Source of the DNA: Parapedobacter deserti
GTDB taxonomy: Bacteria; Bacteroidota; Bacteroidia; Sphingobacteriales; Sphingobacteriaceae
Assembly (NCBI RefSeq): GCF_042646065.1
Contig: NZ_JBHRTA010000022.1
Coordinates: 62,001 to 126,000, forward strand
Direction: 5' to 3'
Length of the DNA stretch: 64,000 nt
The translations under genes and the position numbers were made by a program. Of the stretch, positions 8,642 through 15,529 are shown in pieces (position 1 is the stretch's first letter; every line of letters starts with the position of its first letter). Below the pieces are notes generated by a model, which was not told the origin of the DNA, searched no databases, and worked only from the letters and a program-made list of their open reading frames with translations.

Positions 8642-11177
8642 CCGTTGTATCGTTTTCATCGGTATTTTCATTACTTCCTTGATTTTCTTCATTTATGACA
8701 TCATCCTCGTGCTCTACTTTGGTCACTGATGCGATTTCATCGTCGCCTTTCAGGCTAATGAGCCTTACGCCTTGAGTGGCTCTCCCCATCACTCGTAACT
8801 CGCTGACCGCAATCCGGATAACGATACCCGATTTGTTAATGATCATTAAGTCGTCGTTGTTGGTTACATCTTTGATCGCCACCAAATCGCCGGTTTTGTC
8901 CGTAACGTTGATGGTCTTAACACCTTTTCCTCCGCGGTTAGTTACCCGGTAGTCTTCAATATCAGTACGTTTTCCGTACCCTTTTTCCGAGACGACTAAC
9001 ACGGTAACCTCTGGGTTATTAACACTAATCATGCCAACTACCTCATCGTCCGGTCCGGCTAGTGTGACACCGCGTACGCCGGTTGCTGTACGGCCCATTG
9101 GCCGCACGGTAGATTCGTTGAAGCGTATGGCCCGTCCTGACTTCAAGGCCATGAGAATTTCGCTGCTGCCATCCGTGAGGCAAGCTTCCAACAGTTGGTC
9201 GCCTTCGTTGATGTTGATAGCATTTATGCCATTGGCACGCGGACGTGAATAGGCTTCCAGCGACGTTTTCTTAATTGTGCCCCGTTTTGTGCACATGATG
9301 ATGAAATTATTCTCAAGGTATTCTTGATCCTTGAGGTTTTTCACCTTTATATATGCTTTGATTTTCTCTTCTTTGGGGATATTGATAATATTTTGGATGG
9401 CTCTGCCTCGGGATGTACGACTTCCCTCGGGAATTTCGAAGGCCCTTAGCCAGAAGCAGCGCCCTGTCTCGGTGAAAAACAGCATATAGTTGTGAGCGGA
9501 CGCAGTGATGATGTGCTCTGTAAAGTCTTCCTCACGGGTATTGGTGCCCAGGGAGCCTTTTCCACCCCGGCTTTGTCGGCGGTACTCGCTGAGCGGTGTG
9601 CGTTTCACATAACTTTCATGCGAAATGGTGATGACTATTTCTTCATCTTCTATGAAATCCTCCATGCGCATATCTTCTGCTGAATGCACAATGGAAGAGC
9701 GCCGTTCGTCACCGAATTTATCCTTGACCTCCAGTAGTTCGTCTTTTATTATGCTCATTCGCAAGCCTTCATCTTCAAGCACGGATTTCAAGTAGTCGAT
9801 GGTCTTCATCAACTCGGCGTATTCCTCTTTGATTTTGTCGCGCTCTAGTCCGGTAAGGCGGCGTAGGGTCATGTCGAGAATCGCCCGAGCTTGGATATCC
9901 GAAAGACCGAATTTCTCGATCAATCCTACCCTCGCATCTTCGGGCGTTGCTGAGGCGCGGATGAGTTGGATCACTTCATCCAAATGGTCGAGTGCAATGA
10001 GCAAACCTTCCAGGATATGCGCCCGTTTCTCCGCTTCAGCTAATTCGAACTTGGTTCGGCGTATCACCACCTCGTGTCGGTGTTCGACAAAATGATAAAT
10101 CATGTCCTTGAGGTTGAGCAGCATAGGCCGCCCGTGCACCAAGGCTATATTATTTACACTGAATGAGGTTTGTAAGGCAGTGTGCTTGTACAAATTATTC
10201 AACACGATGGAGGCATTGGCGTCCCGCTTGATGTCGTATACAATGCGCATACCACGCCTATCAGACTCGTCCCGTATTTCGGATATCCCTTCTATCTTTT
10301 TTTCGTTGACCAGGTCGGCTGTACGTTTGATCATGTCTGATTTATTTACCTGATAAGGTATCTCGGTGACGATGATCTGCTCCCGACCGCTTTTTGTGGT
10401 TTCAATTTCGGCTTTCGCGCGCATAACGATGCGGCCGCGGCCGGTATGGAACGCTTCCTGTACACCGGCGTATCCATAGATAATGGCGCCCGTAGGGAAA
10501 TCCGGTCCCTTAATGTGCTGCATTAACTCCGCAATCTCGATGTCACGGTTGTCGATATATGCTATAATGCCGTCGATGACCTCGGAAAGGTTGTGCGGCG
10601 CCATATTCGTGGCCATACCCACTGCAATGCCCGACGCACCGTTGACCAGGAGGTTAGGTATTCGCGTAGGCAACACCGTGGGCTCTTCGGTGGTGTCATC
10701 GAAGTTAAGTTGGTAGTCGATTGTGTCCTTATTGATGTCGGACAAAAGCTCCTCTGCAATTTTTTTCAGCCTCGCTTCGGTATAACGCATGGCCGCTGGA
10801 GGATCGCCGTCTATGGATCCGTAGTTTCCCTGACCGTCTACCAGTGGGTACCGCAGGCTCCATTCTTGGGCCATACGCACCATCGTGTCATATACTGAAG
10901 AATCGCCATGCGGGTGGTATTTACCAAGCACGTCGCCCACAATACGAGCCGATTTCTTATAGGGTTTGCCACTGGTAACGCCCAGATCCAACATACCGAA
11001 AAGCACCCGGCGATGTACGGGTTTCAGTCCATCCCTAACATCGGGCAGGGCTCGGGAAACAATGACAGACATTGAGTAATCAATGTATGCCGATTTCATT
11101 TGGTCTTCGATATTGATGGGGATGATCCGGTCGTTTGCCGGTACGAGATTGTTGTCGTTTTCTGTTTCTTCAGCCAT
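8616..11177 (-). CDS. gyrA: DNA gyrase subunit A
   Basis: Breakage-reunion subunit of the type IIA topoisomerase that introduces negative supercoils. 853 aa. Catalytic Tyr132 in AAMRYTE; quinolone-resistance region HPHGDSSVYD with Ser93 and Asp97 (equivalent to E. coli S83 and D87), a wild-type pattern for these two positions. A GyrA-box (QSRGGKG, near residue 537) starts the C-terminal DNA-wrapping beta-pinwheel, which separates GyrA from ParC. The C-terminus is a strongly acidic tail (about 825-853). The leader carries a large inverted repeat (11201-11242). The end overlaps the start of a TPR gene, implying cotranscription. Confidence 0.98.
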   Translation of the reverse strand: MAEETENDNNLVPANDRIIPINIEDQMKSAYIDYSMSVIVSRALPDVRDGLKPVHRRVLFGMLDLGVTSGKPYKKSARIVGDVLGKYHPHGDSSVYDTMVRMAQEWSLRYPLVDGQGNYGSIDGDPPAAMRYTEARLKKIAEELLSDINKDTIDYQLNFDDTTEEPTVLPTRIPNLLVNGASGIAVGMATNMAPHNLSEVIDGIIAYIDNRDIEIAELMQHIKGPDFPTGAIIYGYAGVQEAFHTGRGRIVMRAKAEIETTKSGREQIIVTEIPYQVNKSDMIKRTADLVNEKKIEGISEIRDESDRRGMRIVYDIKRDANASIVLNNLYKHTALQTSFSVNNIALVHGRPMLLNLKDMIYHFVEHRHEVVIRRTKFELAEAEKRAHILEGLLIALDHLDEVIQLIRASATPEDARVGLIEKFGLSDIQARAILDMTLRRLTGLERDKIKEEYAELMKTIDYLKSVLEDEGLRMSIIKDELLEVKDKFGDERRSSIVHSAEDMRMEDFIEDEEIVITISHESYVKRTPLSEYRRQSRGGKGSLGTNTREEDFTEHIITASAHNYMLFFTETGRCFWLRAFEIPEGSRTSRGRAIQNIINIPKEEKIKAYIKVKNLKDQEYLENNFIIMCTKRGTIKKTSLEAYSRPRANGINAININEGDQLLEACLTDGSSEILMALKSGRAIRFNESTVRPMGRTATGVRGVTLAGPDDEVVGMISVNNPEVTVLVVSEKGYGKRTDIEDYRVTNRGGKGVKTINVTDKTGDLVAIKDVTNNDDLMIINKSGIVIRIAVSELRVMGRATQGVRLISLKGDDEIASVTKVEHEDDVINEENQGSNENTDENDTTDESTQSDN

Positions 11178-11200
11178 TATTACGTTTCCAGTTCTTGAAT

Positions 11201-11242
11201 CAATAAGCGCAATAAGCGTATAGTAGGATAAGCTTATTGCGC
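11201..11242. repeat. Inverted and direct repeats in the gyrA leader
   Basis: CAATAAGCG occurs twice in direct tandem (11201-11209, 11210-11218). GCGCAATAAGC (11207-11217) is perfectly repeated in inverted form at 11232-11242, with a 14-nt spacer. The block lies 24-65 nt upstream of the gyrA ATG. It has no T run, so it looks more like an operator or a leader RNA stem than a terminator. Confidence 0.6.
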
Positions 11243-11342
11243 ATGCGAAATTAAGTATTTTTTGCCTGATTTAATAATGTTTTTTGGCGCTTGGAACCCA
11301 ATGATCTAAGTCGTGTTTGATGATCGGCCTGTGGGTTCACGT

Positions 11343-11372
11343 TTTGAATTCCATGGGGAATCCTTAACTTTG
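11343..11372 (+). promoter_or_regulatory. Promoter of the YbdG-like channel gene
   Basis: TTTG (11343-11346), 18-nt spacer, TAACTTTG (11365-11372): both elements of the Bacteroidota primary-sigma promoter. Leader of about 50 nt to the ATG at 11426. Confidence 0.7.
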
Positions 11373-11425
11373 AGGCTTCTTATTCTTGGTTAGGTTACAA
11401 CCCGCTTATTTTTCGTCGACCGCTT

Positions 11426-12742
11426 ATGGAAATACGTACAATTGCTACATCTTCGAACTTTGTATACGAATGGACCTACCGCAAACTTATTGAATGGGGG
11501 GTGCCCGAGGCGCAGGCAAATTTGATCAATCTGTTCATCCTTTTGGGAGTGCTGCTCTTTGTTTTAGTAGTTGTCGATTTCGTCGTCCGTAAAGTGCTGT
11601 TGAATTTTCTGACTGCGGCGGCACGCAGATCGACCACAAAATTTGATGATTACCTGGTACGCAACAACGTGCTGGTCCATTTTGCACGGCTCATTCCGCT
11701 CATTATCTCCATAAACTTTGTTCCGGTTATTTTTTTCGGTTTCCCCGATTGGATTGGCCCTGTACGGAAATTTATTGACATTTTGCTTGTTTTCGGCTGG
11801 ACCATGCTTTTCCGGGCATTGTTCAAATCGGTCCGTGACCACCTGCGGACCAAGCGTGGCTTTCACGACAAGCCGCTGGACAGTTACCTGCAGGTTGCCA
11901 ATATCTTTATGTTTTTTATTGCAGGTATAGTGGTGTTTTCGATGGTTACCGGCAAGTCCCCATGGGCATTTTTAGGAGCCTTGGGTGCAGCATCAGCCAT
12001 CCTGATGCTGGTCTTCAAAGATACAATTTTGGGCTTTGTCGCGAGTATTCAGGTTTCAACCAACGACATGATCCGTGTAGGTGACTGGATAGAGATGCCC
12101 AAGCACGGAGCAGACGGCGATGTCATCGAGATCAATCTGAATACGGTGAAAGTGCAGAATTGGGATAAAACGATCACGACCATCCCAACGTATTACCTGA
12201 TATCCGACTCATTTAAGAATTGGCGCGGTATGCAGAACTCCGGGGGGAGGCGTATCAAGCGGGCAATCAGCATTAAGATATCGTCTATCAGGTACCTTAC
12301 CGTAGACGAGATTGCACGTCTGAAAAAAGTCCAATTGCTGCTGCCTTATATCGAGGAGCGGCAATTGGAAATCGATGCTTACAATGAAGCAACCAAGGCC
12401 GATCGGTCAATGCCGGTTAACGGTCGGAACATGACCAATGTAGGGCTATTCAGGCAATACATCAATCGTTATGCGCAGCACCACCCCAAGATACGCAAGG
12501 ATATGACCATGCTTGTGCGTCAATTGCAGCCCACGGAACATGGGCTTCCTATTGAACTGTATATGTTTACCTCCGACACCCGTTGGGCCATTTATGAAGA
12601 TATCATGTCCGATATTTTTGACCACTTATTGGCAGCAATCAAATACTTTGAGCTGGAAGTGTTTGAAGCACCAGCGTCGGACGATGTCCGGAGCCTGCGC
12701 GTACCGGTCATTGCGACGGATGCAAACGCGGCATCTGACTAA
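11426..12742 (+). CDS. MscS-family mechanosensitive channel (YbdG-like)
   Basis: 438 aa inner-membrane channel that opens under membrane tension and protects against osmotic downshock. About five hydrophobic segments are visible (approx. 35-58, 75-95, 105-125, 155-175, 185-210). The last is the glycine/alanine-rich pore helix (FLGALGAASAILMLVFKDT), followed by the MscS cytoplasmic beta-domain beginning FVASIQVSTNDMIRVGDWIE and VKVQNWDKTITTIPTYYL. Length and the long C-terminal domain after about residue 270 match the YbdG/MscM group rather than small MscS. It has its own promoter (11343-11372), and its stop interlocks with the stop of the convergent gene 12739-13245 (4-nt overlap). Confidence 0.9.
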   Translation: MEIRTIATSSNFVYEWTYRKLIEWGVPEAQANLINLFILLGVLLFVLVVVDFVVRKVLLNFLTAAARRSTTKFDDYLVRNNVLVHFARLIPLIISINFVPVIFFGFPDWIGPVRKFIDILLVFGWTMLFRALFKSVRDHLRTKRGFHDKPLDSYLQVANIFMFFIAGIVVFSMVTGKSPWAFLGALGAASAILMLVFKDTILGFVASIQVSTNDMIRVGDWIEMPKHGADGDVIEINLNTVKVQNWDKTITTIPTYYLISDSFKNWRGMQNSGGRRIKRAISIKISSIRYLTVDEIARLKKVQLLLPYIEERQLEIDAYNEATKADRSMPVNGRNMTNVGLFRQYINRYAQHHPKIRKDMTMLVRQLQPTEHGLPIELYMFTSDTRWAIYEDIMSDIFDHLLAAIKYFELEVFEAPASDDVRSLRVPVIATDANAASD

Positions 12743-13245
12743 CGGTCGCGCGCGTCGTTGATGACCCGCATCACTTCGTCGATGACCGATCTTGCTGTCT
12801 CCAGCATCTTGGGGTTGCCGGCAAAATTGGGGTCGAAGGTCACTTCCTTTCTTTTGTCCTTATAGTTGTATTGAAGATAGAAACGGGGGGTGGTCCGGCG
12901 GGAAGAGGCTCCGTCTGCGACTGCCGGCCCCGTCATGTCTTCGGGCAAGTTCCAGAAACCTAACTGGGCAGCTTTTCCATGCAGGTGGTGCAGGTCATCC
13001 TTCCGAAGCCGAACAGTATCAATGACCAATGAGTCGTTCTTGTTTAAGTATTGAAAGACTCCGGTTTTTGAGTCAAATTGGTTAGTCAAGTCGCTTCCTT
13101 CGCCATACTTGATGACGATCGATTCAAAATCGGAAAACCGGTACGGGGCGTTCCGGAGCATCTGGCTGTAGTATACATAACAGTAGACAATAAAGGGGAT
13201 GATAATACATATGGCTAGAAAGATCTTTTTTGCCCGTTCACTCAT
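12739..13245 (-). CDS. Hypothetical membrane-anchored protein
   Basis: 168 aa. One N-terminal transmembrane segment (KIFLAICIIIPFIVYCYVYY, residues 7-26) with a basic N-terminus, then a soluble extracytoplasmic domain of mixed alpha/beta character with charged strands (ESIVIKYGEG, VIDTVRLRKDD, FYLQYNYKDKRKEVTF). I do not recognise a named family. No catalytic motif is evident. The start at 13245 gives the only complete membrane anchor. The 3' end overlaps the stop of the convergent channel gene by 4 nt. A 7-bp GC-rich hairpin (13269-13285) lies 24-40 nt upstream of the ATG. Confidence 0.75.
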   Translation of the reverse strand: MSERAKKIFLAICIIIPFIVYCYVYYSQMLRNAPYRFSDFESIVIKYGEGSDLTNQFDSKTGVFQYLNKNDSLVIDTVRLRKDDLHHLHGKAAQLGFWNLPEDMTGPAVADGASSRRTTPRFYLQYNYKDKRKEVTFDPNFAGNPKMLETARSVIDEVMRVINDARDR

Positions 13246-13444
13246 TTCAATATTTGTTTAGTTCTGTGCGCCGCTTCCAGCGGCGTATTACACATCAATT
13301 TCAGCAACCGCAAAAATAGGAAAATACCCACAAGTAGTTTGTGTTGCATCAACTTTTGCAAAAATGCGTGTCATTGGTCGGAACTCATGCCTATAACCAA
13401 GGAGCTTGCTATAAGCAAGCACGGATAGATTACATGGCCGAAAG

Positions 13445-13475
13445 TTTGAACCCTTCTTAGAAATAGTTATTTTTG
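13445..13475 (+). promoter_or_regulatory. Primary-sigma promoter of the ECF sigma gene
   Basis: TTTG (13445-13448), exactly 19 nt, TATTTTTG (13468-13475). The same 19-nt spacing is seen at the tRNA-Ser promoter. Predicts a leader of about 130 nt before the sigma ATG at 13610. Confidence 0.75.
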
Positions 13476-13486
13476 AAGGGCGTGGT

Positions 13487-13594
13487 ATGACGATTGAGTT
13501 ACGTGGGGTTGTAATAGAGGCCACCTGTCTTAATTTTAATATTAACATTATCATAACAAATCGTTATGGATATTTGCAACCATGGATTTTGTGA
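13487..13594 (+). CDS. Possible 35-residue leader peptide (uORF) ahead of the ECF sigma gene
   Basis: ATG at 13487 lies about 12 nt after the -7 box, with a purine-rich GAAGGG just before it, and the frame runs 35 codons to a TGA at 13592-13594, 15 nt before the sigma ATG. The product is rich in Ile/Asn and hydrophobic (NFNINIIITNRYGY). No homology is recognised. Its position straight behind the predicted transcription start is suggestive, but an AT-rich leader could carry such a frame by chance. Confidence 0.22.
   Translation: MTIELRGVVIEATCLNFNINIIITNRYGYLQPWIL
13498..13530 (+). promoter_or_regulatory. Candidate ECF-regulon motif, copy 1 (before the sigma gene)
   Basis: GTTACG (13498-13503), 23 nt, GTCT (13527-13530). 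Related copies lie before fecR and susC. CCACCTGTCT here resembles CCACCCGTCT before susC. Confidence 0.4.
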
Positions 13595-13609
13595 GCAGTA
13601 GTGCATTGA

Positions 13610-14206
13610 ATGGCAATATTAACTGAAGATAGCTGCTGGAAAGACTTTGTTATCGGAAAGGAACATGCTTTTGGCGCCTTGTATGATCGTTATGTTGAGC
13701 GTTTATTTGCTTTCGGCTGCCGTTATAGTCGAGATACCGAGCTAATTAAAGACCTGGTTCACGATTTATTTATTGATATCTACAGGTACCGACCCCGATT
13801 GGACGTCACTGCCAACCCGACGGCTTATCTTTTCAGTTCGTTGCGGCGGAAAATAGCTTTAGCTATTAAGAATAACCAACGGCAGGCCGAACTATACGCT
13901 GCATTTGAAGAAGGCATTCCATTCCTGATCGAATGGGATATTGAACACAAGGCCATCCGCAATGAGGAGGAGGCCGAATTGTTACAACGTGTTGTTACAG
14001 AAGTGAGCCGGCTTTCCAGCAGGCAACAAGAATCCCTTTACTTGCGTTTTACTTGCGAATTGGGCTATGACGATGTCGCAGACGTTATGGGAGTTTCGGT
14101 GGCGTCATGCCGTACACTGGTATACCGTGCCGTTAAAGAACTGCGCAAAAAGTTAGCCTACATTCCTATGTCTAACGTGCTTTTCATCACATTTAGGCGA
14201 CCCTAG
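13610..14206 (+). CDS. ECF-type RNA polymerase sigma factor (FecI-like)
   Basis: 198 aa sigma-70 family factor of the extracytoplasmic-function group expanded in Bacteroidota. Region 2 (RDTELIKDLVHDLFIDIYRY, about 38-58) binds core polymerase and the -10 element; region 4 with its helix-turn-helix (SSRQQESLYLRF, then YDDVADVMGVSVASCRTLVYRAVKEL, about 137-178) reads the -35. No region 1.1 or 3. The next gene is its probable anti-sigma (FecR), followed by an STN-containing SusC and a SusD: the standard surface-signalling arrangement in which a substrate at the outer membrane releases the sigma factor. It has a housekeeping promoter and may also be autoregulated (see 13498-13530). Confidence 0.93.
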   Translation: MAILTEDSCWKDFVIGKEHAFGALYDRYVERLFAFGCRYSRDTELIKDLVHDLFIDIYRYRPRLDVTANPTAYLFSSLRRKIALAIKNNQRQAELYAAFEEGIPFLIEWDIEHKAIRNEEEAELLQRVVTEVSRLSSRQQESLYLRFTCELGYDDVADVMGVSVASCRTLVYRAVKELRKKLAYIPMSNVLFITFRRP

Positions 14207-14224
14207 AAATGAAAAGCATTACAG

Positions 14225-14256
14225 GTAACGATCACCTTTTTTTCAAAAAGGTGTCT
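14225..14256 (+). promoter_or_regulatory. Candidate ECF-regulon motif, copy 2, with a hairpin (before fecR)
   Basis: GTAACG (14225-14230), 22 nt, GTCT (14253-14256). The interval contains a perfect 9-bp hairpin (CACCTTTTT at 14233-14241 with AAAAAGGTG at 14245-14253). No T run follows, so it is not an obvious terminator. Confidence 0.4.
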
Positions 14257-14307
14257 ATAAATTGTATTTTCTTCTCTCTGTATAAAAGAAGTAATGCTCC
14301 AAGTTGA

Positions 14308-15438
14308 ATGAACCGCAACGTCGAAGATATTTTAGGGGGAGATGGTGACCCTCGCCAAAACCTTGACAAGGAACCTGATGGCCCCATAAAGAGAATGGCC
14401 GCGTCCATATTGAACATCTTGAATAGCCAACCAAATAGTGGGCCTAGTCTGGAAGACCGTGAGCAATTATGGGCACAGATAAAGTCAAACATTAGTAAAA
14501 TAAACCAGCAGCGGAATAAGAATATACGCAGGTTGAGGCTAGCCGCAGCCGCAAGCATTGCCAGTGTGTTTACGGTTTCTTTGTGGTTTTGGCTATCGCC
14601 CGGGACCACGCAAGCGCCAATAGCCCATGCCGCATTAAGTAACCAAAACCTGCTTTTGGATACTAGCGCTATTAAGCTGAAAGGAAGCGGCGAACGGATT
14701 TTCATCCTTAACGATACAGCCGTGATTGATCTATCATTGCTTTCAGTCCGTTATGGCGGCAGAGGGACGACTGATAGTTTCAACACGCTTACAGTGCCTT
14801 ACGGCAAGCGTACGGAGGTTGTACTACCCGACGGCTCTAAGGCGTGGCTTAATGCTGGCTCACAATTGACCTTTCCGCAGCAGTTCGACACGAATAAACG
14901 AGAAATTTATCTTGAGGGCGAAGGGTATTTTGACGTTGTCCATGACTTCAATAAACCCTTTCTTGTACATACGGCCGACATGCTGATAAAAGTTTTAGGT
15001 ACCGCGTTTAACGTAAGTTCATATCGCGACGATGCATTTACCTCTACGGTCTTAGTAAGTGGTAAGATTGAGCTGCAGGGTGTGGGAAAGCAACAGTTCA
15101 AGAACTTGGTATTAGAACCCGGGAGTACCGCCGTCTTGCAAAAAAATGCAAGTCGTTTGGAGATTCGGAAAGACGATGTTCAAAGCCATATTTCATGGAC
15201 CCAGCGGCAATTGATTTTGAAAAGCACGCCTTTAGCCGAGCTACTCATTCGCCTGGAACGAATATATAACACTGAAATCGTGGCGGTTAATGAAGTTGTT
15301 AGAGAAAATGAGACTTTTTCTGGCAGGCTTGATTTAACCCAGCCGCTCGTTAGGCTTTTAGCCATTATCTACGATCAGCAAGCCTATGATATCAACCAAG
15401 AGGAAAGGAGGATAATTATACAGCAAAAATCAAACTAA
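14308..15438 (+). CDS. FecR-family anti-sigma factor
   Basis: 376 aa single-pass inner-membrane protein. A cytoplasmic N-terminus of about 75 residues would hold the sigma factor; the transmembrane helix is at about 78-97 (LAAAASIASVFTVSLWFWL). The periplasmic FecR domain follows (about 160-255: VPYGKRTEVVLPDGSKAWLNAGS, then EIYLEGEGYFDV and VLGTAFNVSSY). The C-terminal DUF4974-like domain (about 300-373, LILKSTPLAELLIRLERIYN) is thought to contact the STN domain of the partner receptor. The start ATG at 14308 is 101 nt after the sigma gene, the gap carrying a hairpin and the second copy of the candidate motif. Partner of the flanking sigma and SusC genes by context. Confidence 0.92.
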   Translation: MNRNVEDILGGDGDPRQNLDKEPDGPIKRMAASILNILNSQPNSGPSLEDREQLWAQIKSNISKINQQRNKNIRRLRLAAAASIASVFTVSLWFWLSPGTTQAPIAHAALSNQNLLLDTSAIKLKGSGERIFILNDTAVIDLSLLSVRYGGRGTTDSFNTLTVPYGKRTEVVLPDGSKAWLNAGSQLTFPQQFDTNKREIYLEGEGYFDVVHDFNKPFLVHTADMLIKVLGTAFNVSSYRDDAFTSTVLVSGKIELQGVGKQQFKNLVLEPGSTAVLQKNASRLEIRKDDVQSHISWTQRQLILKSTPLAELLIRLERIYNTEIVAVNEVVRENETFSGRLDLTQPLVRLLAIIYDQQAYDINQEERRIIIQQKSN

Positions 15439-15452
15439 TCAGCCAATAATTA

Positions 15453-15485
15453 GTAACGGGCAGATGCTGGCACATCCACCCGTCT
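15453..15485 (+). promoter_or_regulatory. Candidate ECF-regulon motif, copy 3 (before susC)
   Basis: GTAACG (15453-15458), 23 nt, GTCT (15482-15485). The same stretch can fold as an interrupted stem (ACGGG and GATG pairing with CATC and CCCGT, 15456-15483). Confidence 0.4.
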
Positions 15486-15529
15486 CACGTTAATTAATTG
15501 ATGTATAACTTATAACGATTAACAAAGAT

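Larger units (their letters stand above)
13246..13609. other. Intergenic regulatory region before the ECF sigma gene
   Basis: 364 bp without a convincing conventional gene. It holds a GC-rich hairpin (13269-13285), a perfect palindrome GCTTGCT-ATA-AGCAAGC (13404-13420), a full primary-sigma promoter (13445-13475), the first copy of the GTWACG...GTCT motif (13498-13530) and a 35-codon open frame (13487-13594). Base composition is AT-rich towards the sigma gene. Confidence 0.7.

Noticed and set aside
13288..13554. 88-codon minus-strand frame in the region before the ECF sigma gene
   Set aside because: Low-complexity translation with no ribosome site; the interval carries promoter and palindrome signals on the plus strand.
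14232..14705. 157-codon minus-strand frame opposite fecR
   Set aside because: Antisense to a clear FecR protein with intact TM and domains.
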